Counted from the stretch's first letter, positions 9,601 to 21,760 are shown. The stretch is DNA of 64,000 nucleotides from Siphonodentalium dalli (GCA_032622095.1 CP136063.1:282465426-282529425); one strand, 5' to 3'. The notes: a model not told the origin generated them from the letters alone. A program made the numbers and translations.

Positions 9601-10023
9601 CAAGAGAGCACTGAAGATATGGCCTTTCATTGAAACTTATGTGAAGAAAGTTGAAACAAAAGAGTTACCTGCAACGAAATGCAAATCATATGGACACGTA
9701 CTAGTAGCTTCTGAATCCAAGAATAAGTTTTTCCTTGCTAAACGTGGAGTTCTTTACATCAATTGCTCAAATATTGCAACTATTCCTCAAAAACTACCAG
9801 ACAGACAAACCAATGGGACCTTTCCTGGCCTGTGACCTTGTGGAAGTTATCAAAACTTTGATGCAGAAGTTTATCAAGTGTGATCTGATAGAAAATAGTT
9901 CATATGACAAATTGCTGAGGTTGGATATTGCAGATAGAGATAACCATACACCATAGAGAGATATCAGTATTGGACTACCTGCTGAGGAGTTGTTGACAGG
10001 CTGTAAACATGTAATGACATTCT

Positions 10024-11754
10024 GAAAATTGTATTTCGATGGGGATTGCCTCGTAATTATATAATAATACTTTGTTAAAATGCTCATATACCTGAATTAG
10101 ATAAATCAGTTAACTATGTCCATGTCAATTCGTCTAATGTGAGTAAATTGAGTAATTACCTGGGTGTGTAGACAATACTTACAGGGAAAACTTCCATGTC
10201 AATTCATCTAATGTGAGTAAAACTTCTCCATGATATCGACCTTTTGGGAATGACAGCAGATGCAAGTTGGTCTGACATTTCGCAAATCAGCATCCATTTC
10301 TCAAATGGATCATCATCGGCATAATGCAATTGCAACATGATCATGGTGCCAATATCCCGGCATGCAGTGCCGACACTACAAGCTTCGAACTCATAAATAA
10401 ACATGGCAGACAGAAAAAGTTTATAAACAAATCTGATCACAAGAAAATATGCACTTGCACACTGTGAATTCTCTCTATCCAAATTGGCAAACAACATAAT
10501 TATATATACATTCGCACGCAGTCGTGTGTTTTTATGCTTAACGTCACAGACGATCATTGCTTCCTAGTTCAAATTAGTTAATTTGGTTACGATTATAAGA
10601 ACCGGAAGTTGCGCAGTGTAACGTTAAATCGGGTTCGCACACACATTTGAAAGACACTGTGCAATCAACGATATAGATTCTAAGAACAGCCAGGATCGCA
10701 AGACAGTGGCTGTTACTTCATTACGCTAATGACTAATTAAACATTCTCATTGGTTGATGAGTTATTACGAGGGGGGACAGCTTGAGAAATCTAAAAGCTA
10801 ATAGCTTCGCGTCTTTTTTCAAGAACTTTCGTTGTGTGTAGGCCGCAAAAGTTTTTCATCGTGGTTTTTCCTTGCTTTCAACACGTTTTGTTTAAATTCA
10901 CAAACTTTTACAACACACAATTTTTAGTTTCTCGGCCCACCACCACCCCATTGAGGACCACCTTTTCTTCAGCAACTAATTTAGCGCTATAGCGGTCTTT
11001 TGGTCGCCCGCAACATTATTTTTAGGTTATGTAAATATTCTATTTCAGGATTCGTTATGTATATAAATATTTTATGATTTTCTATATAAATGTCCCATCT
11101 CAAAAACACAGCTGATGGGAGCCTATCCAAAATAAAACAATGTCTTCATCTTTCTTCACTTTAACCCTGGGTCGTTCAGTGGGTCGTTATGCATAAATAA
11201 AGTTATAAATAGTAAAAAATATTTTCAAAATGACAAAACATTTCCTCCAATAAAAAGTCACGCTGTTATAAACGAAAATACGGTCATTTCATTTATACAG
11301 TGAATCAGAATCTTTCACTTTCTAAAAATAGAACAGATCCATCAATTGATTCAATTTTAAGAATTATTTACAATGTGTTATGCTAAAATTCTCAATGCTG
11401 GTTTCCATGGCGGATTTATTTCGCCGTTGGGACTACTGGTTGGGTTTTGTGAATTGTGATCACTGATTACTCACAATTCTATTCACTCATGAAAATGTGA
11501 CAAAAATATAGATATTGTATTCATGCGCTACATACACAATATTTCCTAATTGTGGGCCAACCACCCCGCCCCCACCAGACCCATTCCCAAATTATCCAGT
11601 GAGAGGTATGAAATCAGTATATATCAAACCAAATTTAACAATAATGTAATTATAATATCTATTTCAGGAAAAAATAATTCTCAGATAAATCCAAAAAAGT
11701 TACGAAATTTATGAACAAGTTTTGTGTGATGCGTATCCGACAAGGTCACCGCAA
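10024..11754. other. Non-coding stretch
   Basis: AT-rich with two short C-rich patches (near 10930 and 11555). A 117-codon minus-strand ORF (10204-10557) has no recognisable motif, no splice context and no repeat homology here. I see no RNA gene or transposon ends. Confidence 0.45.
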
Positions 11755-12110
11755 CCACGGCAACCATTTCTAACATCGGGGAGAATATAGCTGTGGGTTA
11801 CACAAAGAATGACAACTAAGATTCAATGCTACAAGACATCAGATCTCAAACACAGAGGACGTATTAATGGTGATGTGAACTGCTGTATATATAGACAATA
11901 TAGACGTGGGTTACACAAAGAATGACAACTAAGATTCAACACTACAGGCCCGCGATCTCAAATACAGACGATCTATTAGAATGGTATGAAGTGCTAGACC
12001 ATTTCTAAGATCGGGGACAATATAGCCGTGGGTTACACAAAGAATGACAACTAAAATTCCATGCTACAGGACTGTGATCTCAAACACAGATGACATATCC
12101 TGGTATGGGA
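11755..12110 (+). repeat. Three diverged tandem units (~115-120 bp)
   Basis: The string GTGGGTTACACAAAGAATGA followed by CAACTAA.ATTC and CTCAAA.ACAGA appears at about 11795, 11910 and 12030, with ACCATTTCTAA.ATCGGGGA before the first and third. Spacing varies because part of the second unit is lost. No convincing frame. Confidence 0.65.
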
Positions 12111-12272
12111 GTCACTGTACTAGTATACCTTTGGATTGCTTCAGTATTTCAGATGTAAGGGTTCATATGTGTGGCACTACGCATGAAATTACATCATTAA
12201 TATCATATCTTACCATTTTTGGCTGTTGAAAAATGTTCTTTGCCACCACATCCAAGAGACACTGAAAATTTA

Positions 12273-12691
12273 CCCTTTCTATACTAAATACTCATTGACG
12301 AGTAGTTGCCCCATAGGAAATGGTCTGATAATAAAGTAATGCCCAAAGTAATTGACCACTTAACCACAGCAGAATTATGGGTAATTTTTCAGGATTTCTC
12401 GGCGAGAGCTTTCCGATGATTGGCAACAAACCATATTTCCGACTAAATCCTGAAAAATTACCCATAATTCTGCTGTGGTTAAGTGGTCAATTACTTTGGG
12501 CATTACTGTAAGTTCAAACAAATGACCATGTTGAACTTATTATCTGAACATTTCCCGCAATGAATAGGACTTCTTCTCTACTTGAATTATCTGTCGGGTT
12601 ATTTTTTTCTGAAAACACCTCCAAATGAATAATAGACCATTCCAATGTATATTTTATAACTGATGGTAAAATCCATTTAGTATAGAAAGGG
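12273..12691. mobile_element. piggyBac-like MITE (CCCTTTCTATACTAAAT ends)
   Basis: Ends CCCTTTCTATACTAAAT and its complement match over 17 bp. The right flank is TTAA (12692-12695); the left flank is TTTA, one change from it. Host body is ~240 bp once the nested MITE at 12334-12508 is removed. A related left end and body recur at about 14280-14420. Confidence 0.65.
12334..12508. mobile_element. Tc1/mariner-like MITE, 175-bp hairpin
   Basis: Near-complete palindrome with arms carrying AGTAATGCCCAAAGTAATTG, GACCACTTAACCACAGCAG and TTTTTCAGGATTT, flanked by TA (12332-12333 and 12509-12510). Same family as 7875-8315, whose arms read almost the same. It lies inside the TTAA-type element and is therefore younger. 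Confidence 0.85.
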
Positions 12692-12884
12692 TTAAATGCT
12701 ATACATATTACAAAGATTAACTCACCAAAAGCTCCCGTCAGGTCGGCTGGAGTTACCGGCATGATCCAAAACTGGCCCGGGATTGTATCACCCAATACTG
12801 ACAATAATGTCAATCATCTGTAGCTGGTCACAGGAATATCACCTGAACTGGACGCGAAAAGTCATCACCATAAGACTACTGTAA

Positions 12885-13005
12885 CCATCATCTGTAACCA
12901 TCATCTGTAACTGTAACCATCATCTGTAACTGTAACCATCATCTGTAACTAACCATCATCTGTAACTGTAACCATCATCTGTAACTGTAACCATCATCTG
13001 AAGCT
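12885..13005 (+). repeat. 18-bp minisatellite (AACCATCATCTGTAACTG)
   Basis: About seven units, some 12 bp where AACTGT is missing. The array is bracketed by related sequences (GTCACAGGAATATCACCTGA and GGTACAGGAATATCATCTGA), suggesting it expanded within a short duplicated segment. Confidence 0.85.
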
Positions 13006-13094
13006 TGGTACAGGAATATCATCTGAACTGGGCATTAAAAGTTTTCACCTGGCAATAGAAAGATAATCTAAATATAATGAAAGTGTCAATGACA

Positions 13095-14236
13095 CTGTAG
13101 CTCAACTTGGAAAGGGAATAATTTAATGTATTACAGTCAATGGAGCGATTAGGAATGTGGAAAGTTGAATGTCTAATACTAGTTTATAGACATGAAGAGA
13201 AAAGTAAAATCCAAGATAGCATGTTTTCGGCCGAATGACCCCAAAATGAGTCGTTCCGATCTACATGTCATCGTTAACTTCCATGACAAATTTTATGACG
13301 ATCAGACTAAAGGTACGACCTGTATCCCGTGCTAAAGGATTTAGTCATACAAAGAGTAAAATCCAAGATGGCTGCTGGCGGCCATGTTTTTTGGCCGAAT
13401 GACCCCCAAAATGACTCGTTCCCATCTAAATGTCATTATTAACATTCATGACAAATTTTATGATGATCAGACTAAAGGTACGACCTGCAGCCCGTGCTAA
13501 ATTATTTAGTCATACAAAGAGTAAAATCCAAGATGGCTGCTGGCGGCCATGTTTTTTGGCCGAATGACCCCAAAATTACTCGTTCCCATCTACATGTCAA
13601 TATTAACATCCATGACAAATTTCATGATGATCAGACGAACAGTACGACCTGTGTCCTGTGCTAATGGATTAAATTTTGAAATCCAAGATGGCCGCTGGTG
13701 GACATGTTTTTTGTCCGAATGACCCCAAAATGACACGTTCCCATCTACATTCCAATTTCAACAACCATGACAAATTTTATGATGATCACACTAAAGGTAC
13801 GACCTGAAGCCCGTGCTAAAGGATTTAGTCATACAAAGAGTAAAATTCAAGATGGCTGCTGGCGGCCATGTTTTTCGGCCAAATGACCCCAAAATGACTC
13901 GTTCCCATCTACATGTCATTGTTAACATTCATGACAAATTTCATGACAATAAGACGAACAGTACGCCCTGTAGCCCGTGCTAATGGATTGAATTTTGAAA
14001 TCCAAGATGGCCGATGGCAGCCATGTTTTTTATCCGAATGAACCCAAAATGACTTGTTCCCATCTACATGTCAATGTCAACATCCATGACAAATTTCATA
14101 ATGATCGGACCAAAGGTACGAACTGTAGCCCGTGCTAAAGGAAATTGTTGACGCATCACACACGCACGCACACACGGACGACGGATACCAAGCCATGGCA
14201 ATAGCTCAAACTTTACAAAGTAAAGTTGAGCTAAAA
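13095..14236 (+). repeat. Tandem-core dispersed repeat (pearl-like)
   Basis: Six to seven diverged units of ~165-175 bp share AAATCCAAGATGGCTGCTGG, GGCCGAATGACCCCAAAATG, CATGACAAATTT.ATGA and GTACGACCTGTAGCCCGTGC. Outer ends carry TAGCTCAACTT (13096) and its complement AAGTTGAGCTA (14223), and the 3' side has a CACACACGGACGACGGATAC stretch before the GAGCTAAAAAG end. Tandem-core elements of this layout are known from bivalves as pearl elements and have been linked to Helentrons; assignment here is by architecture only. A further partial copy lies at about 14517-14640. Confidence 0.65.
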
Positions 14237-14274
14237 AGTCATGCTTCTCAAATCTGAAAAAAAATCTTGACACT

Positions 14275-14516
14275 GGCATTAGCCCTTTCTATGCTAAATA
14301 CTGAATTGAGAATAGTTCCCTTCAGAAATGTTCAGCTAATAAATTTGATCTTATTATCTCAGCAATTCCCTCCAATAAATAGGATTTCTTCTGAACTTTT
14401 ATTATCTATCGTCTGCTTATTTTTCCTGAACCTCCACCCCCCCCCCCCCCCCCCCCAATGAATAAGTTTTTTCAATATTCTGATTTCAAACAAATAAAAT
14501 TAAAAAACAACTGAGC
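14275..14516 (+). repeat. Partial copy of the CCCTTTCTATACTAAAT element plus poly-C
   Basis: AGCCCTTTCTATGCTAAATA and the following 150 bases match the left half and centre of the 12273-12691 element (CAATTCCCTCCAATAAATAG, TTATCTATCGTCTG). A ~21-base C run at about 14438 follows. The partner end is missing. Confidence 0.5.
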
Positions 14517-14734
14517 AAGTAAGTCTATATTAACATCCATGACAAATTTCATGATGATCAGACGAACAGTACGACCTGTAGCCTGTGCTAATGAATTGAA
14601 TTTTGAAATCCAAGATGGCCACTGAGATATTGGCGGCGAAGCAATTGCGAGTAGATAATATGCCAAGAATTGTTGTAAAAAAATAGGAATTTTTGCAAAC
14701 AAAATTATTTTTTGGTGAAATTGCGTTTTTTGGA

Positions 14735-15858
14735 TGGGGGATTCAAAGTGAGCTATATAGATATGGGATGGGATTCATAGTGAGCTATATAGATATGGGA
14801 TGGGATTGATAGTGAGCTTTTTAGATATGGGATGGGATTCATAGTGAGATATATATATATATATATATATGGGAAGGGATTCATAGATATATATATATGG
14901 GAAGGGACTCATAGTGAGATATATATATATATATATATGGGAAGGGATTCATAGTGAGATATATATATATATATATGGGAAGGGATTCATAGATATATAT
15001 ATATGGGAAGGGATTCATAGTGAGATATATATATATATATGGGAAGGGATTCATAGTGAGAGATATATATATATATATGGGACGGGATTCATAGTGAGAT
15101 ATATATATATATATGGGATGGGATTCATAGTGAGATATATATACATGTATGGGACGGCATTCATAGTGAGATATATATATATATATGGGATGGGATTCAG
15201 TGAGCTGTATATATATGGGATGGGATTCATAGTGAGATATATATATATGGGACGGGATTCATAGTGAGATATATATATATATGGGATGGGATTCATAGTG
15301 AGATATATATATATGGGATGGGATTCATAGTGAGCTATATATATATGGGATGGGATTCATAGTGAGATATATATATGGGATGGGATTCATAGTGACCTAT
15401 ATATATATGGGATGGGATTCATAGTGAGATATATATATGGGATGGGATTCATAGTGAGCTATATATATATGGGATGGGATTCATAGAGATATATATATGG
15501 GATGGGATTCATAGTGAGATATATATATATTATATATATGGGATGGGATTCATAGTGAGATATATATATATATGGGATGGGATTCATAGTGAGATATATA
15601 TATGGGATGGGATTCATAGTGAGATATATATATATATGGGATGGGATTCATAGTGAGATATATATATATATGGGATGGGATTCATAGTGAGATATATATA
15701 TGGGATGGGATTCATAGTGAGATATATATATATGGGATGGGATTCATAGTGAGATATATAGATATGGGACGGTATTCATAGTGAGCTGTATATATATGGG
15801 ATGGGATTCATAGTGAGATATATATATGGGACGGCATTCATACTGAGCTGTATATATA
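14735..15858 (+). repeat. AT-rich minisatellite (GGGATGGGATTCATAGTGAG + TATA runs)
   Basis: About 30-35 units of 28-40 bp. The fixed part is GGGATGGGATTCATAGTGAG, the variable part an (AT)n run of 8-24 bases. It is interrupted at 15859 by the CCGCGG-rich MITE and resumes at 16236 until about 16320, so the array predates that insertion. The apparent ORFs only translate TATA runs. Confidence 0.9.
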
Positions 15859-16233
15859 CCCTGCTGGACAAAACAAGTGTCCATTGGCACCGCGGTGTAT
15901 TTGCCGTTCAGCCGCGGTGTCAGAGTTTGTAACTGCAGTTGAGCACCGCGGCCGAACAGCATGTACACTACGGCCAAACGGCAAGTACATCTTGGACGAA
16001 AGGCAACTACAACGCGACTGAATGGCATGTGCGCCGTGGTTAGATTTCTGGTTTGTATTGTCTTTTTTCAGTTTAATGAACGTACACCGCGGCATCTACA
16101 CCATGGCTGAATGGCAAGTACACCGCGGCCCAACTGTAGTTAGCCGGTGCAGCTGCAGTGTAGTTGCATTTCGGCCGCGGTGGCAACGCTAACCACACTG
16201 CGGTTGAGTGGACACTTGTTTTGTCCAGCAGGG
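15859..16233. mobile_element. CCGCGG-rich MITE, copy 2, in the AT-rich array
   Basis: Both ends read CCCTGCTGGACAAAACAAG inward and abut TA (15857-15858, 16234-16235). Homologous throughout to 6579-6948 with scattered changes. The ends here match each other better than in copy 1, so this copy defines the termini. Insertion into a TATA run fits a TA-targeting transposase. Confidence 0.85.
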
Positions 16234-16320
16234 TATGGGATGGGATTCATAGTGAGATATATATATACGGGACGGCATTCATAGTGAGCTGTATATATAT
16301 GGGACAGGATTCATAGTGAA

Positions 16321-16782
16321 TAGTGTCCTGTTAATGGTTAGTGATTCCGCTCGAGCTATCGACTTGGGGGTTGAAACTTTGGCATATGGGACCCTTCTGC
16401 AAGACAGTGCATGCCCCATTTCGCTTGGTCCCGTGGGGACGGTGCGGACGGAGAGTGTAATTTTCGACGTTTCTGCACACATTCAAAGCGAATTCGGCAG
16501 CAGCGTATGGGTTAATTTATTCACCTTCGCTGCATCTAGCGACTTGTCTGATCGCCCATGTGTGCATAGGGGTAGTCGCTGCGTGATATAATGTCCATTT
16601 CCGTGGTCAGGCAGCCAGGGGAGGTGCGGTCGGTGCCCTTTTGGATTTTGCGTACCCGACTGAACCTGCCGCAAGTTAGGGGTTAACAGTGCCATATCCG
16701 CTCGAGCTATCGACTTGGGGATTGGGACTTATATATACAGGTTTATTCGGACCCTTGGTGGAGATGGTCGGTTTTTAGTGGG
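16321..16782. other. Unique stretch with one direct repeat
   Basis: The phrase CGCTCGAGCTATCGACTTGG occurs at about 16349 and again near 16700, in similar context. A 91-codon plus ORF spans 16316-16591 without recognisable motifs, and the sequence is richer in G+C than its surroundings. No transposon ends found. Confidence 0.4.
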
Positions 16783-16945
16783 ACCCAACAGAAGCTTGTG
16801 TTCGCCTTTTATATGCCGAACACAACACAAGTTTCACAAAACATCAAATAAAACACTTATTATTGGCCCAAACTTCGTATGGTAATAATCTGAACATGAT
16901 CGTATGGTAATAATCTGAACATGAATACATATGCCTATGAACTTT
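16783..16945 (-). repeat. Dispersed repeat, TTGTGTTCGGC family, copy A (partial)
   Basis: Starts AGCTTGTGTTCGCCTTTTAT with the facing GCCGAACACAA, then ATAAAACACTTATTATTGG, AACTTCGTATGGTAATAATC and GCCTATGAACTTT. The order matches 25525-25742 and, inverted, 22962-23190. A 28-bp stretch (CGTATGGTAATAATCTGAAC and on) is duplicated. Confidence 0.65.
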
Positions 16946-16954
16946 TTTTTGGTT

Positions 16955-17285
16955 AGATAGGGGGCGCAGTGGAGAGATGACTTGTTGTAGGGGGCACGGG
17001 GGAGAGATGAGTTAAAGTTGTAGGGGGCACGGGGGAGAGATGAGTAATTTATTAATTGACAGTTAATGTTGTAGTGGGTGCAGGGAACAGTCAACGTTGT
17101 AGGGGGAGAGATGAGTTGTAGGGGGCATGGGGGAGAGATAAGTAATCTATTAGTTGACAGTTAACATTGTAGGGGATGCGGGGAAGAGATGAGTTGTTGT
17201 AGGGGGCACAGGGGAGAGATGAGTAATTTATTAGTTTACAGTTAACATTTTCGGGGGACGGGGGGAGAGATGAGTAATTTATTAG
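16955..17285 (+). repeat. G-rich minisatellite (GTAGGGGGCACGGGGGAGAG)
   Basis: About six imperfect units of 50-60 bp combining GTAGGGGGCACGGGGGAGAG, ATGAGTAATTTATTAGTTGA and CAGTTAACATT. No frame. Confidence 0.8.
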
Positions 17286-17388
17286 TTGGCTTCAGGGACT
17301 TTGTTGGGACATGTCAGGACCCCCTATTTCAAACTGAAGTTCACACCCCTGAACCAAGCAAAATTTTGAGCTGGGAATATTCATGAGT

Positions 17389-17552
17389 GGACCCAACACC
17401 CCATGAGTGGACCTAACACCCCATGAGTGGACCTAACACCCCATGAGTGGACCTAACACCACATGAGTGGATCTTACACCCCATGAATGGACCTTACACC
17501 CCATGAATGGACCTAACACCCCACGATTGAACCTTACACCCCATGAATGGAA
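17389..17552 (+). repeat. 21-bp minisatellite (CCCATGAGTGGACCTAACACC)
   Basis: About eight units, with late units reading ATGAATGGACCTTACACC. Ends in unrelated AT-rich sequence. Confidence 0.9.
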
Positions 17553-20500
17553 ATTTGTTTTTATCACAGGCCCACATTCGATGTCCTGTTGGACATTTTG
17601 TAACCAGAAAATTTGAAAAGTGGCAAGTCACTTTCTGTTGATTACTATTTAGTGTTGGTATCTATATCATAGTATGTAGCTTATCAGTTTGTTAATCATG
17701 CATGGCATGTGGAATTCAAATTGTGCACACTATGGACAAAGTAATTAGTAAAGGTATTCTATATGTAATATATATATCTTACCATACCACAATACAACAT
17801 CCTGTTCATGCAAAGTCATTCCATGGGCTTCATTTTGTGTTTTATATCTGTTCTAAATTGCGATTAACATGTATGCGAAAAAAATACAAAGCCCTGCACT
17901 TGCTAACAATCGGCACAAACTTTCTGAGTTTTCGATCGCATATCTTGCATGTTTATGGGGAAGATAACTATTATTTGAGTTAATATTTAGATGTAAATGA
18001 TATTTCTGGGTTTTATATATATGAAACGAGCAATTAAATCACATAATTGAATGTGACTCATGTGAGACAACATTTATAAGATTTTTATCAACACATCCTG
18101 AATGTTGTATGCACCCAGTAAAATTGTGATCTGGCAATCCGATCATTGTTGTGTTCTTGTGACGAAAAACCATTCTAATTAATGCGCCAAAAATCGGATT
18201 CAGTAACTTGTCAATTCTTGAGAACGACATTCGAAAATAATGTATTTTGTGCTATCAAACCGGACGATATAACTCCGAACCGGACACCGAAAGAGGAACC
18301 TGATTGCATCGATTGTTGTCTGTGGTTATACAGATTGTAAATATTAAAGAGAACACGTCTCCATTTTCACCAAGAGACTTTGAATCGACCCATGTGCGAC
18401 CGCCATCGTTGAGATGAACTTGTTCGGATCGATCCGGTTCGATTCGAATCAACCGCGGAAAACATCCATGTTTAATGTAAATATCAACAAACACGTGCTT
18501 CCGGTCAGCGAAGAGGAACGATAACTCGTGATCTTCCGGTATTGCATCAGATCGTATTAAATCTGACTTTCCATTAGCGATGATGTGGCTTTACGAAAAA
18601 TATATAAATATATCAAAGATATTATTTATCCCACGAGTTGAATCAGATAAAATGGAACCACGTACATAGTTTGGTTATCAGTGTGGTCGGTCGGTTTATA
18701 GATTGATTTTTTTTATTTAAAACCAATAAAATGAACTTGGGTGGGTGGGGGGGGGGGGGGGGGGGGGGGTTATAAGACGGTCGGTCGGGTTACGGGCAAC
18801 GCGCATCATTTTTTTTTTGGCCTTACCGTGCATGTCGGAAGTATCCATGATCAGCACCTTATTTAAAATCATAACGTTGATCAAATAAAACTATTTATCG
18901 TGGAATGATGGAATATGCAATATATGGAGCAATTATCGGACATTAATATGTTTACTCAAAGTAATCAAACATTTTGCCGTTTACCCGAATTAAATCGGTG
19001 CAGATTAACCCCCACCGGCCAAGTCGGCAAACCAAATTTTAATATGGCCGCCAGGATCTGCCAGAATGGCATACCTTTCTTTTTTATAGTAAGTAATAAA
19101 ATATTTGTTACATGTACCTGTGAGCCAGACCTGTAACAGGTCTGGCACATCCTGAATTCAACTATTATAGTTATATCTGACTATACTATTTTCTTATATT
19201 TTCATTTACTGGCCTTCCGTCTAATTTTTCGTTTCACTTTCTCTCTGGTGACAACTTTCAACATCTTTTGCACATCTATCAGTCGGATTTTGGGAGCAGA
19301 GAAGTTGGTAAGTATTAGAAAGGGTGAATTTTTACCTATTTATATAACCTGAAATCGATTAGTGCTCTTGGTGAACAAGAATTGCATCAAAACATCAGTG
19401 TTTTCGTGACAAATTCCTCATGCAACTTCGAGGGCAGACATTTTGAAAGGTATTCCCCATTCACGAATGATGCTGATTGGTCATAACGGTATAATGACGT
19501 AGACTAAACCCAGATTAAATTTTAATAAAAAATACGGAAAGCCAATAGTACAAAGAATGCCTTCACAGGAGTCGGCGGGAAATTTGAATTTGTTTGTAGA
19601 AAATGATCAATATATGATTTTTCTTCACAATTTGGATAATTATTATGAACTATATCACAGCTTATATACATGTACATACAAGAAGTAAGAATTGTTAGTT
19701 ATGATCAATTTGCTCGCAATTACCAACTTTGAACTGCCTCCTTCCTGTGTAGACAATAGTTGTATTAAACGTCAATATATGACAGTTTACAATGGTACAT
19801 GTATTGAAACAAATATCACTCTTCCCAATGCGGAGCACGCAATTAAAATATTATACCGCTGGACTTGTTTTTTTTTGTGTGCTAAATCTGACGTTTACAT
19901 CCGGCACTGGTCAGCCTTGTCTCAACACCCTCGTCCTGGTCTCACCATCCCGACCTGGTATTACCACCCGGCATGGTTTCGTCGCCTCCCCGGGTATGGT
20001 CTGACCCTCTCCCATGCTCCTTCGTTAGCAAAATTATGTAATATTCGATGGTCTGTAACTTGGACATTTCTCAACCGAGTACAAAATTCTTTCAGGAGGA
20101 TCATTAGTACGTCCTATAGATACACGACAGTAAAAATGGTTGAAATCATCGCAAAAAAAAAATTGGAAAAAGTTTTGCCCCTACCCAAACCAAACAATAT
20201 AATCCGTCCTTGTTCAAAACTTTTTTTCGTAGAAAGTTGCTAACAATTAAAATATAAGTTGTCGGAAAATTAACTATTTCTCATAATTTTGTTTCACTTA
20301 CCACTATATTTGCAAAGACTAAGATAACGAATCGGCTTTCCGTAGATTTTTCAACAAACTATGTAGGTATTCCAATAAAACTTCAATTTGTCAGCTACAC
20401 TTGTTTTGATTGGCTAATACGTATGTATTACGTCAAGGGGGATTCCTGCTGGTGGATGCAATGCGGAAATTGTTGGTAAAATACAGCGTTTTTATCGTGT

Positions 20501-21190
20501 TTTAAATGTTTAAAAGGGTATACTTACAAATAATCGTTATTGCATCGTGTTCTGCGCAACGCGTTGCACACGCAATTTCATCGGAAGCACTTCGGTTCAA
20601 TCTGTTATCATTCGGTGTCCAATTTGGTAATGCAACAGCATGCGCCGTCTCCTATTTCCGACGCATATTGTAAACACAGTGATATCATAGTGATATAGTA
20701 GCAAATAGTGACATTAATGATGATGTACATGTACATGTAGCTCAAATTTAAGCGATGCGAGTAGAGTATATTGGTGGGTATTAAAAACCAATGTGAAGAA
20801 ATTTTCCATCAACATCCTTTTTGTTTCTTTGATATAAATTAATCATCATAACCAAGATAAATAGGACAACCCAACCAGGGACAACCGCCCCAAACTGTCA
20901 CAACAACCTGCCTTAGTTATGCTATGTTTTACTTGGTTATATGTAAATACGTGGATAAACATAATACATGTAAATAACTGTGATTATAGAGAACTGTGCT
21001 GTAAATGGCAACAAAGAATCATGAGATTAAAATAAGACTGATGAGGTGATGTCAGGTTGATGTGCTGTGAATTTCTGATAAGATATTCACATGTTTATAA
21101 AATTGTGGGTTTCATGCAGGTTTGCAACTTCCAAGTCTCCCCTTCATTTAGGGACCATATACTTTTTTTCTTCTTGATACTGTACTAATC
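17553..21190. other. Long stretch with no supported gene
   Basis: AT-rich. Visible items: a poly-G run of about 22 bases near 18748 in a GGTCGGTCGG context, a small hairpin AGACCTGTAACAGGTCT near 19125, and several short ORFs, the largest 183 codons at 19692-20243. That ORF lacks any motif I recognise and partly reflects CC.GGT.T.ACC-type repeats near 19935-20010. Minus-strand frames at 18039-18494 also lack motifs. Confidence 0.4.
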
Positions 21191-21191
21191 A

Positions 21192-21760
21192 GGGACGTGG
21201 CTAGAGGGGGTGTCCACATTGTGAATTCCAATTGCAGCTCCCTTGAATCAGACTAAACACAAGTTTTCCGAAATTCCGCTCAAACCCCCTCCCCAACTGA
21301 TTATTATGGTTCTTATCTTGTGGTTAGTCAGATGGAGAAACAGAAGCATGTTTCTATATACCCGGTATGACAAATTTCATAGATCAGAACCTGAAAATTG
21401 GATAAATCCTAACCATCTGGTGGTCCGGCTCCAGACATATTCACAGGGCCTGGGAGAGAAATCAGGACATTCTGAATAGACCAATTGATTCGGCCCGGTG
21501 TGAGAAAAGTTTGAAATCTGATCAAGAAAATCCGTAAATCCTAGAATCTGTAGACTGGCCTCAAGCCTTCCTACAGCGTTGGAAAATTTCAAACCTCATA
21601 CCCCTGTTACTTTGGAAATTTTCCAACTGATGACCATTTCAGCCCACAATTTTAACCAAATGTAGGAAAATATTGTGTTCTTAAATTAACAGTTTTTGAC
21701 TGACCACAAGGGACCAACCAGGACACAAGCCCAAAGGTTGGAAAATTTACTACTACATGT
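21192..21760 (+). repeat. Degenerate CAGGGACGTGG-type element, left part
   Basis: Begins CAGGGACGTGGCTAGAGGGG, followed by GTGAATTCCAATTGCAGCTC, the same order as at 62646. Inverted TAGCCACGTCCCC ends occur at about 32409 and 33744. CAGGG starts suit hAT-type elements. The right end is not identifiable, so extent is approximate. Confidence 0.4.

Larger units (their letters stand above)
7245..10023 (+). pseudogene. Fossil hAT-like transposase gene, broken by insertions
   Basis: Coding remnants run in order on the plus strand. (1) ATG at 7245: MPKGACVFSHDWVAKYTWL, a BED-like N terminus with HDW.AKY.WL and later Cys residues. (2) About 7546: VLEAESLWAINTVTTHASYH. (3) About 7650-7872: VANKFSCGKKK, then FVVLFDESLNKKIQ and MDIHVRFWCQ. 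(4) 8316-8650: TRY resumes as FGSTFLGHATAEDM, then QISMDGPNVNLVFF and GLCDLHVMHNAFKGG. (5) 8920-9021: PLKYVKHR. (6) 9601-9950: IWPFIETYVKKVETKEL and related C-terminal frames. (7) PAEELLTGC to about 10023. FDES and SMDGP sit where the first two catalytic Asp of RNase-H-fold hAT-type transposases are expected. Family placement is from memory of similar cnidarian, fish and mollusc proteins. Three insertions (7875-8315, 8645-8917, 9022-9600) plus frameshifts and stops make it non-functional. Confidence 0.7.

Noticed and set aside
10204-10557. 117-codon minus-strand ORF
   Set aside because: No motif, no homologous copy in the window, and composition like the surrounding non-coding DNA.
14914-15264. 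ORFs made of repeated YIYIYG
   Set aside because: Direct translation of the AT-rich minisatellite.
16345-16726. Pair of CTCGAGCTATCGACTTGGGG as possible LTRs
   Set aside because: Only ~27 bp are shared, with no TG...CA ends, primer-binding site or polypurine tract.
19692-20243. 183-codon plus-strand ORF
   Set aside because: No recognisable domain, no splice or promoter context, and part of it translates a degenerate CC.GGT-type repeat; a nested frame is equally open.
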